Shown here: piece after piece, positions 34,786 to 42,762 of the stretch
Layout of the letters: the number at the start of each line of letters is the position of its first letter
Position numbering within the stretch: the first letter of the stretch is position 1
Assembly (NCBI RefSeq): GCF_900184265.1
Contig: NZ_FXXA01000002.1
Coordinates: forward strand, 3,331,983 to 3,395,982
DNA length: 64,000 nt
Reading direction: 5' to 3'
Origin: Eggerthella timonensis
GTDB taxonomy: Bacteria; Actinomycetota; Coriobacteriia; Coriobacteriales; Eggerthellaceae
Translations under genes and position numbers: made by a program
Notes under the pieces: model-generated
What the model was told of the DNA's origin: nothing
What the model saw: only the letters and a program-made list of their open reading frames with translations
Databases searched by the model: none

Positions 34786-35653
34786 CCGCCTCGTCGCGGA
34801 ACACGTACAGGTACACATCCTCCAGCGCAGGCTCGAGCGGCCGCGCGCCGGCCACGGGCGGCTCGTCGGCCACGACGCGCGCCACCGCATGGCCGTCCGC
34901 GGCGTAGTGGACGTTGCTCACGCAGTTCGTAGCCGCCAGATCGTCGGCGCGCCGCGCATCCACATGGCACTCCCACACCTTGCCCGTCACCGCCGCGACG
35001 ATGTCCGTCGGCGCGCCCTGCATGATGAAGGAGCCGGCGCGCATGACGAGGATCTCATCGGCGACGTACTCGATGTCCGACACGATGTGCGTGGACAGGA
35101 TGACGATCTTGTCTTGCGCGAAGCTGGCGATGAGGTTGCGGAACCGCACGCGCTCCTTCGGATCGAGGCCGGCCGTCGGCTCGTCGAGCACGAGCACCGC
35201 GGGGTCGTTCAGCACGGCCTGCGCGATGCCCAGGCGCTGCTTCATGCCGCCCGAGAACGTGCGGATCTTCGCCCGCGCCACGTCGGCGAGCCCCACCGTC
35301 TCCAGCAGCCCGAGCGAGCGGCGGCGCGCCGCGCGGCGGTCGAGCCCCTTGAGCGCGGCCAGATAGCACATGAAGTCGAGCGCCGTGAAGTCGGGGTAGT
35401 AGCCGAAATCCTGCGGGAGGTAGCCGAGGCAGGCGCGGTACTCGTCGCCGAGCATGCGCACGTCGCGGCCGTCGAAGCGGATCTCGCCGGAGGTGGGGCG
35501 CAGCACGTCGCACACCATGCGCATGAGGGTGGTCTTGCCCGCGCCGTTCGCGCCCAGCAGGCCGTACACGCCGGGCTCGAGCCGGGCCGACACGCGGTCG
35601 ACCGCGATCTTCGATCCGAACTGCTTGGTCAGGCGGTCTATCGTCAGGTCCAT
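34772..35653 (-). CDS. ABC transporter ATP-binding protein
   Basis: 293 residues. Walker A GLLGANGAGKTTLM, signature FSGGMKQRLGIAQAVL and Walker B AVLVLDEPTAGLD are all present, and the C-terminal part is typical of ABC-2 exporters. AAGGAGCATGGC precedes the ATG. It pairs with the permease downstream (168-bp gap containing hairpins) and lies 97 bp after the membrane protein gene of the sigma-factor pair. Confidence 0.92.
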   Translation of the reverse strand: MDLTIDRLTKQFGSKIAVDRVSARLEPGVYGLLGANGAGKTTLMRMVCDVLRPTSGEIRFDGRDVRMLGDEYRACLGYLPQDFGYYPDFTALDFMCYLAALKGLDRRAARRRSLGLLETVGLADVARAKIRTFSGGMKQRLGIAQAVLNDPAVLVLDEPTAGLDPKERVRFRNLIASFAQDKIVILSTHIVSDIEYVADEILVMRAGSFIMQGAPTDIVAAVTGKVWECHVDARRADDLAATNCVSNVHYAADGHAVARVVADEPPVAGARPLEPALEDVYLYVFRDEAVPLS

Positions 35654-35749
35654 GCCATGCTCCTTGTCATCGTAGGGTCGTCGGATTCGCGAGGGACTGC
35701 GAGGGTTCGCGTGAGTCGCGGTGCGCGCGGGCCACCGCCCCCGCGGGGC

Positions 35750-36553
35750 TCATCGGGGCGTCGATGCGGGCGCGAACACGTCGAGGCCGGCCGCGATGCT
35801 GCCGAGCCACGTGCGCACTTCGCGCGCGGCCCAACCGAGCGAGCCGGCCGCCACGAGCGCCCACGCCCACGTCGACGCCTGGGCGTACGCGTCGGGCGCG
35901 AGGGCGTGCACCGCATACGCCCCCGCCATCACGAGCAGCGTCCACACGCATGCTAGCGGCAACGCCTGCGAAGAGGGGAAGCGTCGCGCAACGAGCAGGG
36001 CGCCCGCGCACGCGAGGAAGTAGGGCACGCATGCGTGCACGAGCGACGCGAAGGGATCGGCTCCCAGCGCGATCGGCGCCGCAAGCGCGATGGCCGTGAC
36101 CGCCACCACGTCCGAGCACCCCAGCACGATGAGCCGCGCCAAGGCGACCGCGCGACAATCGAAGCGGCAGGCGTACTCGAGCTCGGACACGCGGTGCGTG
36201 GCGCTGGCCAGCAGGTCGGGCAGACCTACGAGCACCGTCGCCGCCGCCAGCATACCCGAGACGACCGGGAAGCCGCGCGCCATGCCGCTCGACGGCAAGC
36301 AGACCGCCGCCATGATCGCCACGAGCGCAAGCTGCGCTGCCCACACGCGCGGGTGGACGAAGCGCGCCTGAACGGCCACGAACCCGGCGAACGTCATCCC
36401 GCCACCCCGCTCGCCCGTCGGCCGCTCCAACGCCACCGCAGCGCGCACGGCCGCGAGAGTCGCCGCCTTCGCCTCCGCGTCCGGAGCGCCGCGCTCGGCG
36501 CGATAGTGCGCCCGCAGCGCCCGCTCCACGTTCCGCTTGCTTTTGCCGCTCAT
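35750..36553 (-). CDS. Multi-pass membrane protein coupled to the sigma factor
   Basis: 267 residues. A soluble, charged N-terminal stretch of about 55 residues (RNVERALRAHYRAERG) precedes about six hydrophobic segments. The start ATG overlaps the sigma factor stop codon. Position and layout suggest a membrane anti-sigma factor or sensor, with the N-terminal part binding the sigma factor; this is inference, as no zinc anti-sigma motif (HxxxCxxC) is seen. It may also be a component of the following ABC exporter. Confidence 0.65.
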   Translation of the reverse strand: MSGKSKRNVERALRAHYRAERGAPDAEAKAATLAAVRAAVALERPTGERGGGMTFAGFVAVQARFVHPRVWAAQLALVAIMAAVCLPSSGMARGFPVVSGMLAAATVLVGLPDLLASATHRVSELEYACRFDCRAVALARLIVLGCSDVVAVTAIALAAPIALGADPFASLVHACVPYFLACAGALLVARRFPSSQALPLACVWTLLVMAGAYAVHALAPDAYAQASTWAWALVAAGSLGWAAREVRTWLGSIAAGLDVFAPASTPR

Positions 36554-37053
36554 GCCTCGCTCCTTCCTTCCAAGCCGCGCCGCAACTCCGCGAGCGCCCG
36601 ATTGAGCCGCCGGTTCACCGCGAAGCGCGACACTCCCAGCACGCTCGCGATCTCGCCAACCTTGAACCCTTGATCGAAGCGCAGCTCCACCGCCTCGCGC
36701 AGCTCGGGATCGAGCGCTTCAACCAGCGCGCCCACCTCGCCGCCCGCAATCGCCACCGCCGGGTCCGCATCGAGCGAGCCGTCGGGCACGTCCGCATCGA
36801 GCGGCCCGACGGGCAGGCGGCGAACCCGCGCAGCGTCGATGCAGAGGTTGCGCGCGATGGTGAACAGGTACGCGAGCGGCTTGCCCTCGCCCGGCGAGCG
36901 CCCGCTGCGCACGAATCGCAGGAACGTTTCCTGCGCCACATCCGGCGCGTCGTCGTAGGACGGCGCATGCCGTCGGCAGTACGCCAGCACATCGTCGTAG
37001 TGCTCCTCGACCAAGCGATCGAACGCCTCGCCGTCTCGCAGTCTGTTCTTCAA
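36550..37053 (-). CDS. ECF-type RNA polymerase sigma factor
   Basis: 167 residues from a TTG placed eight bases after GGAGGTG; the GTG at 37065 sits on that ribosome binding site. Region 2 is visible (FDRLVEEHYDDVLAYCRRHA, QETFLRFVRSGR) and region 4 near the C-terminus (ELREAVELRFDQGFKVGEIASVLGVSRFAVNRRLNRAL). It would direct polymerase to a small regulon, probably including the downstream membrane protein and ABC exporter. The gene order sigma, membrane protein, ATPase, permease supports a stress-inducible export unit. Confidence 0.88.
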   Translation of the reverse strand: MKNRLRDGEAFDRLVEEHYDDVLAYCRRHAPSYDDAPDVAQETFLRFVRSGRSPGEGKPLAYLFTIARNLCIDAARVRRLPVGPLDADVPDGSLDADPAVAIAGGEVGALVEALDPELREAVELRFDQGFKVGEIASVLGVSRFAVNRRLNRALAELRRGLEGRSEA

Positions 37054-37261
37054 GCCCCGCTTCACCTCCTCTATCCTCTATAACGAATCCTACGGGCAAC
37101 CGGTGCGGGCGTGCCGGAAAAAAGTTCGGAAGCGGCATGCGCGACACGGAGAAGCCGTGCCGCGCACACGTTCCAGCGCAGGCGCAGGAGGCGCAGAATG
37201 CGGACGCGCCCTTCGATCAACGAAGGGCGCGCATCGGATCGGTTGCGTACGAATGCGGCGA

Positions 37262-38014
37262 CTACGAGCTGCTTTCCACCTTCAAGCCGCGCGTGAGGAA
37301 CGGCGGGAAATCATCGTATGCCCCAGGCGGAACCGGACGGGGGTCGGCCGCCTCGTAACACGGCGCGGGGACGGCCGTCGCACCCGCGAACCGCACCGGC
37401 ACGCCGGGCGAGGTATAGAAGCTCTGGCCTTTCTGCACATGGAAGTGCAGGTGCGGCTCGGAGCTGCAGCCCGAGCTGCCGCAAAGGCCGACGCGATGCC
37501 CACAGCTCACCCGCTGCCCCGCCTCCACCAGAACGCCTCCCGGCTTCAGGTGGCACAGGCAGGAGAACTCGCCGTTTCCTTGGTCGATCACTACGTAGTT
37601 GCCGCGTATGTCATCTCCGCCGAAATGCACCGTGTCATCAAGCATGATCTGCGCGTTGGGACACGACGTCCCCACTTCAGCCACGACGCCGTCGGCAGGC
37701 GCCAGGATGGGCAGGCCGTAGCAGTAGTACGAGGCAGGATCGGCCGGGTCGGCGTCAGGGCGGCAGCTGCGCCCCTGCTCGTCGAGCACGACGAAGTCGT
37801 AAGCGTAGCGTTGGGTGAGCACGCCCCATGAATGCGAGGTGTCTTTGTCAACGCCGCCGTTGAGAACGGTCCATGCGCCCTCAAACGGCAGCGCGTACTC
37901 TGCGAGCGACGCACCCGTACGCTTATCGGGTTCCCTGCCACCGTAACGCACGGCCATGACCATGAGGCCTCCGGCCTGTTTCACCGCCTGCAGAAAGAAC
38001 GCGCCCTTCCCCAT
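37262..38014 (-). CDS. M23-family (LytM-like) peptidase domain protein
   Basis: 250 residues from an ATG with AAAGGGG upstream. The metallopeptidase region is seen in TSHSWGVLTQRYAYDF, ILAPADGVVAEVG, NYVVIDQGNGEFSCLCHLKPG and the zinc motif SSEPHLHFHVQ (HxH). M23 enzymes cleave peptidoglycan cross-bridges. No clear signal peptide is present at the chosen start, so secretion is unclear. It is divergent from the transporter gene at 38291. Confidence 0.82.
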   Translation of the reverse strand: MGKGAFFLQAVKQAGGLMVMAVRYGGREPDKRTGASLAEYALPFEGAWTVLNGGVDKDTSHSWGVLTQRYAYDFVVLDEQGRSCRPDADPADPASYYCYGLPILAPADGVVAEVGTSCPNAQIMLDDTVHFGGDDIRGNYVVIDQGNGEFSCLCHLKPGGVLVEAGQRVSCGHRVGLCGSSGCSSEPHLHFHVQKGQSFYTSPGVPVRFAGATAVPAPCYEAADPRPVPPGAYDDFPPFLTRGLKVESSS

Positions 38015-38290
38015 GACTACCCCTTTCGTCCTGCCGCGCACCACAGCCTGCAAGGGCGCCTCCTCATCATGGAAGCCGCTTGCCAGAGACTCACACTATA
38101 TCAACAGGACACGCTGCTTTGACAGCAGGCAACGTTTTTTGTCGCCAATCGCTTCTAGCAACAAAGAACATTGCTGCGACAAGTCGCCTTCGCCCGACAT
38201 CGCCCGCACGTCCGCAATGCCGGCCTCGCCTATCGCCCACAACAGCGGTATACTTTCCCAACCCTGTCACCGTTCGAGAAAGGAACCCTT

Positions 38291-39280
38291 GTGAAGACGC
38301 TTACCAAGATCAGCGACTTCGCGGGAAAGTACATGGCGATCATCGCGCTTGCGGTCGCGATTATCGCCTTGGTCTTTCCCGGCCCCGTGTCCGCCGTCGT
38401 GAAGACCAGCTACGTGAACATCTTGCTGGGCGTCGTGATGTTCGGCATGGGCATGACCCTCAAGCTTGCCGACTTCAAGGTGGTGTTCACGAAGCCGAAG
38501 GCCGTCATCGTGGGCATCCTGGCCCAGTTCGTCATCATGCCGGTGCTGGCCTTCCTGCTGACGATGGTGTTCCAGCTGCCACCCGAGCTGGCCGTAGGCG
38601 TGATCCTCGTGGGCTCGTGCCCCGGCGGCACCAGCTCCAACGTCATGACGTACCTGGCGAAAGGCGACGTGGCGCTGTCGGTGGGCATGACCGCATGCAC
38701 CACCATCATGGCGCCTATCGTCACGCCGCTGCTCGTGCTGCTGTTCGCCGGCCAGACCGTGGACGTGAACGTGCTGGACATGTTCCTGTCCATCGTGCAG
38801 GTGGTGCTCGTGCCCATCGCGCTGGGCTTTCTCATCAACTACTTCTTCTCGAAGGCATCCGAAGCCGCCTCGGCGGTGCTGCCGCTCGTGTCGGTGACGG
38901 GCATCTCGCTCATCATCATGGCCGTGGTGGCCGCCAACCAGGCGAAGCTGCTGACGGTTGGGCCGCTTATCATCGTGGTGGTCATGCTGCACAACGTGCT
39001 GGGCTACGCGCTGGGATACCTCACCGGACGCGCGCTGCGCCTGTCGAAGGCCCAGATGCGCACGCTGTCCATCGAGGTGGGCATGCAGAACTCCGGCCTG
39101 GCCACCTCGCTCGCCACGGTGCACTTCGCCAGCATGCCGCTGGCCGCAGTGCCCGGCGCCGTGTTCAGCGTGTGGCACAACATCTCCGGCGCGGTGTACG
39201 CGAACATCCTCGCCCGCTCGGCCGACAAGGATGCCGACGAAGCGGACGATTCCGAGGAAGCCGAGCAAGCCGCCGCATAG
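38291..39280 (+). CDS. Bile acid:sodium symporter (BASS) family transporter
   Basis: 329 residues, from a GTG preceded by GAAAGGAACCCTT. About ten membrane segments are visible, with the family motifs VVMFGMGMTLKLADF, GSCPGGTSSNVMTYLAKGD and the C-terminal EVGMQNSGLATSLA. The family imports bile acids, steroid sulfates, pantothenate or small organic anions with sodium. Given a gut anaerobe, bile acid or another organic acid is plausible but unproven. A TATACT box lies at 38249-38254. The 275-bp gap to the M23 gene shows a possible hairpin (TTGTCGC/GCGACAA) and no gene. Confidence 0.88.
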   Translation: MKTLTKISDFAGKYMAIIALAVAIIALVFPGPVSAVVKTSYVNILLGVVMFGMGMTLKLADFKVVFTKPKAVIVGILAQFVIMPVLAFLLTMVFQLPPELAVGVILVGSCPGGTSSNVMTYLAKGDVALSVGMTACTTIMAPIVTPLLVLLFAGQTVDVNVLDMFLSIVQVVLVPIALGFLINYFFSKASEAASAVLPLVSVTGISLIIMAVVAANQAKLLTVGPLIIVVVMLHNVLGYALGYLTGRALRLSKAQMRTLSIEVGMQNSGLATSLATVHFASMPLAAVPGAVFSVWHNISGAVYANILARSADKDADEADDSEEAEQAAA

Positions 39281-39301
39281 CGTACGGCATCGAATTCGCA
39301 C

Positions 39302-39334
39302 AAGGGGCGCGGGCTTCGGCTCGCGCCCCTTTTC
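39302..39334. terminator. Bidirectional terminator
   Basis: AAGGGGCGCG pairs with CGCGCCCCTT (39302-39311 with 39322-39331), and a TTCG loop lies inside. The + side ends in TTTTCTT. It serves the BASS transporter gene and possibly the convergent membrane protein. Confidence 0.8.
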
Positions 39335-39928
39335 TTACATACGGGCGATGAGCGCCGCCATGACGGCGGCCAACACGCCGACGGCCGCAAGCGGCAGCGC
39401 GCCGTCCACGAACGAGGGCATCGGCGGCAGGCGGAAGTACAGCACGTAGCACACGAGGCATCCGACGAACAGCACCGCGACGGCCACGGCGAGCACTACG
39501 GTTAATCCTGGCTCAACCGCGCCGACGCCCGCAAGCGCGTTCACCACGGCCAGCTCGAGCGCGGCCCATAGAACGAACAGCAGCAGCTCGGTGGTCACCG
39601 GGCGCTGGAAGAAGCGCGTCGTGACGTACGCCAACCCGAAGTACGCGACGACTCCGCCCACAGCGAACGCCCAACCGGGAACGACGGCTTCCGCCGACGC
39701 GCCTGCGAACGCCCCCAACCCCATCCCGATCAGCACGACGGCCGCTATCCCGAACAGCACCGCTCCCACGATGCACCCTACGCCCACCGCGTACAGCGCA
39801 CCCGTCGCCTTCGGCAGGGCCGGGTTGAAGAATATCCACCACCACGCCAAGTACAGCGCGGCGCACACCGCCAGGCACACGTGCCCGCCGACGAGCGTTC
39901 CCGGAACTTCGATATGGGCGTCAGGCAT
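39335..39928 (-). CDS. Hypothetical multi-pass membrane protein
   Basis: 197 residues from an ATG with GAAGGAGCTCGC upstream. Six or so hydrophobic segments are visible (LAVCAALYLAWWWIF, VGCIVGAVLFGIAAVVLIGMG, AVGGVVAYFGLAYV, ELLLFVLWAALELAVV, VVLAVAVAVLFVGCLVC and a C-terminal helix). No known family motif is recognised. It is a single gene between the BASS transporter and proC. Confidence 0.65.
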   Translation of the reverse strand: MPDAHIEVPGTLVGGHVCLAVCAALYLAWWWIFFNPALPKATGALYAVGVGCIVGAVLFGIAAVVLIGMGLGAFAGASAEAVVPGWAFAVGGVVAYFGLAYVTTRFFQRPVTTELLLFVLWAALELAVVNALAGVGAVEPGLTVVLAVAVAVLFVGCLVCYVLYFRLPPMPSFVDGALPLAAVGVLAAVMAALIARM

Positions 39929-40103
39929 GCGAGCTCCTTCGTCGCGACGGATTGCATGCCGAAAGCTTAGCGCCCACGCACGCCGGCTGGAAGGGAACCG
40001 CGCCTTCGGTTTCGCACCCGTCATCAATCGCCGTTTGGCCGGGGGCTGCCGGTAGCGTACAATCAACCCAGCAAAAAACGCGTCGCGACGGAAGGACTCC
40101 AGC

Positions 40104-40904
40104 ATGACGGACACAGCAAGCAGCATCGAGCTCGGCTTCATCGGGTTCGGCAACATGGCCCAGGCGATGGCGCAGGGCCTCGTGAACTCGGGCGCGCTTT
40201 CGGGCGAGCATATCCACGCGTGCGCCGGGCATTTCGACAAGCTGCAGGCGACGGCCGAGAAGCTCGGCGTGAACGCCTACCGCGAGGCGCGCGAGGTGGT
40301 GGAGGCGAGCGACTTCGTCATCCTCGCGGTGAAGCCCTACCTCATCGAACAGGTGGTGGAGCCGGTGCGCGACCTGCTGGCCGACAAGGCCGTGATCTCG
40401 GTGGCCGCCGGGCGCGACTTCGCGTTCTACGAGGGCATCCTCGCCCCGAACAGCCGCCATCTCAGCACCATCCCCAACACGCCCATCGCCGTGGGCGCGG
40501 GCGTGGTGGCCTGCGAGCAGCGCCACTCGCTCACCGACGAGGAGCTGAAAACGTTCGAGAACCTGTTCGGCCAGATCGCCCTCATCGAGTGGGTCGACGG
40601 CAAGCTGCTGTCCACGGCCAGCTCCATCGCCGGCTGCGGCCCCGCGTTCGCCGCGATGTTCCTGGAGGCCCTCGGCGACGCCGGCGTGAAGCACGGCCTG
40701 CCGCGCGCAACCGCCTACCGCCTCGCGGCGCAGATGATGATGGGCACTGCCAAGCTGCATCTGGAAACCGGCACGCACCCCGGCGCGATGAAAGACGCCG
40801 TCTGCTCGCCGGGCGGCACCACCATCAAGGGCGTGGCCGCGCTCGAGAAGGACGGCTTCCGCGGCTGCGTGATCGACGCCATCGACGCCATCGAAGGCGA
40901 GTAG
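40104..40904 (+). CDS. proC: Pyrroline-5-carboxylate reductase
   Basis: 266 residues, normal for the family. The N-terminal NADPH motif is IGFGNMAQAMAQGLV. The C-terminal signature contains AAQMMMGTAKLHLETGTHPGAMKDAVCSPGGTTIKGVAALE. It makes L-proline from pyrroline-5-carboxylate in the cytoplasm. GGAAGGACTCCAGC precedes the ATG. A Fic gene follows 34 bp downstream on the same strand but looks unrelated in base composition. Confidence 0.93.
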   Translation: MTDTASSIELGFIGFGNMAQAMAQGLVNSGALSGEHIHACAGHFDKLQATAEKLGVNAYREAREVVEASDFVILAVKPYLIEQVVEPVRDLLADKAVISVAAGRDFAFYEGILAPNSRHLSTIPNTPIAVGAGVVACEQRHSLTDEELKTFENLFGQIALIEWVDGKLLSTASSIAGCGPAFAAMFLEALGDAGVKHGLPRATAYRLAAQMMMGTAKLHLETGTHPGAMKDAVCSPGGTTIKGVAALEKDGFRGCVIDAIDAIEGE

Positions 40905-40938
40905 AGCGCTAAGCAGGACCGATCCGAAGGGATGCGAC

Positions 40939-41544
40939 ATGACGCTCGAAAACAAGCTCGGGATCACCGATGCTGCAGAATTAGCGAGGACCGAAGAGCT
41001 GCTCAGCAAAAAGCGAGCGCTTGAGCTGTTCGAGAACGGCATGCTCGAACAGCTGCAAGCCGGAACTGCCGAATGCCTGATGGCCATTCATCGATATCTT
41101 TTCCAAGACGTCTACGAGTTCGCCGGCACGCTCCGCGACGCGAACATTGCGAAAGGCTCGTTCAGGTTCGCGCCTCTCATGTACCTCGAAGCGTCTTTGG
41201 AGCACGTTGCCTCGATGCCTCAATCATCGTTCGACGAGATCGTCGAGAAGTACGTCGAGATGAACATCGCCCATCCCTTCCGGGAGGGCAACGGCCGTAG
41301 CACGCGCATACGGCTCGACCTCATCCTGAAAAGAGAGCTCGGCCTGGTCGTCGATTGGAGCATGGTCGACAAGGACGACTACCTCTTGGCAATGGAACGA
41401 AGCCCCGTCAAGGATATCGAGATCAAGCACGTGCTCAAACAGGCGCTCACCGACAAGGTGAACGATCGGGACGTGTACATGAAGGGCATCGACGCCAGCT
41501 ACCACTACGAGGGCTACACCGTGTACAGAACCGCGGATCTGTAG
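40939..41544 (+). CDS. Class III Fic protein (AMP-transferase)
   Basis: 201 residues. The Fic core motif is HPFREGNGRSTRIR, and IHRYLFQDVYEFAG with IAKGSFRFAP precede it. The C-terminal helix holds the inhibitory motif SYHYEG, matching (S/T)xxxE(G/N), placed as in the Neisseria NmFic class III enzyme. Such proteins transfer AMP from ATP to a target such as gyrase. They are held inactive as oligomers and can be released by auto-AMPylation of the adjacent Tyr. Base composition is visibly less G+C-rich than in proC. It may be acquired. GAAGGG precedes the ATG. Confidence 0.88.
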   Translation: MTLENKLGITDAAELARTEELLSKKRALELFENGMLEQLQAGTAECLMAIHRYLFQDVYEFAGTLRDANIAKGSFRFAPLMYLEASLEHVASMPQSSFDEIVEKYVEMNIAHPFREGNGRSTRIRLDLILKRELGLVVDWSMVDKDDYLLAMERSPVKDIEIKHVLKQALTDKVNDRDVYMKGIDASYHYEGYTVYRTADL

Positions 41545-41564
41545 CGCGTCGTTTCCAGACTGCC

Positions 41565-41614
41565 GTCGCCCGAAACGGTCGGTTTTCGGCTTGATTCCGA
41601 CCGTTTCGGGCGAC
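41565..41614. terminator. 18-bp perfect hairpin after fic
   Basis: The arms 41565-41582 and 41597-41614 are exact inverted copies with a 14-nt loop. There is no T run, so it could be a factor-dependent terminator, an mRNA stabiliser or a protein-binding site. Confidence 0.5.
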
Positions 41615-41630
41615 AATCCCACAACAAGAA

Positions 41631-41660
41631 GGGCCCGCCGCGTGCAACCGCGGCGGGCCC
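41631..41660 (-). terminator. cysK terminator
   Basis: A perfect 12-bp stem (41631-41642 with 41649-41660) and TTCTTGTTGT on the minus-strand side, 26 bases after the cysK stop. Confidence 0.8.
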
Positions 41661-41686
41661 TTCGTCGTTGCGTCGTTGCGTCGCCC

Positions 41687-42616
41687 CTAGAAGCCGAACA
41701 TCGCAGTCGTCAGGTAGCGCTCGCCCGTATCGGGAAGGATCACCACGATGGTCTTTCCCTCGTTCTCGGGGCGGCGCGCCAGCTCGGCGGCGGCGGCCAC
41801 GGCTGCGCCCGACGAGATGCCCACGAGCAGGCCCTCCTTCGCCACCAGCTCGCGACCTGCCGCGAAGGCGTCCTCGTCGGCGACGGCGATCACCTCGTCG
41901 TACACCTCGGTGTCCAGCGTGTCGGGCACGAAGCCCGCGCCGATGCCCTGGATCTTGTGCGCGCCCGCGCGTCCCTCGGACAGCACCGGCGACGCGGACG
42001 GCTCCACGGCCACCACCTGCACGTCGGGGTTCATGCGCTTCAGGTACGCGCCCGTGCCGCTTACCGTGCCGCCCGTGCCCACGCCCGCCACGAAGATGTC
42101 CACGTCGCCGCCGGTGGCCTCCCAGATCTCGGGGCCCGTCGTCGCCTCGTGGACGGCCGGATTCGCCGGGTTCGTGAACTGCCCGACGATGAACGAGTTG
42201 GGGATCTCGACCGCCAGCTCTTCGGCGCGCGCGATGGCGCCCTTCATGCCCTGCGCGCCGTCGGTCAGCACGAGCTCGGCGCCGTAGGCCTTCATGAGGT
42301 TGCGGCGCTCGATGGACATCGTCTCGGGCATGGCGATGATGAGGCGCATGCCGCGCGCGGCCGCGATGGCGGCCAAACCGATGCCGGTGTTGCCCGAGGT
42401 GGGCTCGATGAGCACCGTGTCCTCGTCGATCGCTCCGCGCGCCAGCGCGTCGTCGATCATCGCCTTCGCGATGCGGTCCTTGATGGAGCCGGCCGGGTTG
42501 AACGACTCCACCTTGCCCACGATGCGAGCCTTCAGATCGTGGTTCTTCTCGTAGTTCGTCAACTCGACGAGCGGCGTGTTGCCGATGAGCTCCGCTACGC
42601 TTGCAAATACGGTCAT
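41687..42616 (-). CDS. cysK: Cysteine synthase A (O-acetylserine sulfhydrylase)
   Basis: 309 residues, the standard length. PLP-binding Lys in NPAGSIKDRIA, substrate loop TSGNTGIG, the PLP phosphate loop GVGTGGTVSGTG and a SSGAAVAAA motif are all present. It makes L-cysteine from O-acetylserine and sulfide. The start ATG was chosen from its position after AAAGCAGG. A good sigma-70 promoter lies 87-115 bp upstream. It stands alone with its own terminator. Confidence 0.93.
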   Translation of the reverse strand: MTVFASVAELIGNTPLVELTNYEKNHDLKARIVGKVESFNPAGSIKDRIAKAMIDDALARGAIDEDTVLIEPTSGNTGIGLAAIAAARGMRLIIAMPETMSIERRNLMKAYGAELVLTDGAQGMKGAIARAEELAVEIPNSFIVGQFTNPANPAVHEATTGPEIWEATGGDVDIFVAGVGTGGTVSGTGAYLKRMNPDVQVVAVEPSASPVLSEGRAGAHKIQGIGAGFVPDTLDTEVYDEVIAVADEDAFAAGRELVAKEGLLVGISSGAAVAAAAELARRPENEGKTIVVILPDTGERYLTTAMFGF

Positions 42617-42702
42617 GATGCGCCTGCTTTCCCGTCTTCCGGCCGCGACCATCCCGGCTGCGCCCGGCGCCCGCAGGGCGGGCTTCTTGTGTGTCGCGCT
42701 AA

Positions 42703-42731
42703 ATCCTACTAGAACGCTATGCTTTAGTCAA
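42703..42731 (-). promoter_or_regulatory. cysK promoter
   Basis: On the minus strand TTGACT (42726-42731) and TAGGAT (42703-42708) are exactly 17 bp apart in locally A+T-rich DNA upstream of cysK. TCTAGTAGGATTTA covering the -10 resembles half of the suf operator (TAGGATTAA), so shared Rrf2-type control is possible but weakly supported. Confidence 0.65.
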
Positions 42732-42762
42732 GCGTTTTGGCGGCCCGGACGGAGCGCTTCGC

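Noticed and set aside
38119-38124. TTGACA as a -35 box for the BASS transporter
   Set aside because: No -10 at 16-18 bp spacing; the TATACT at 38249 is too far away.
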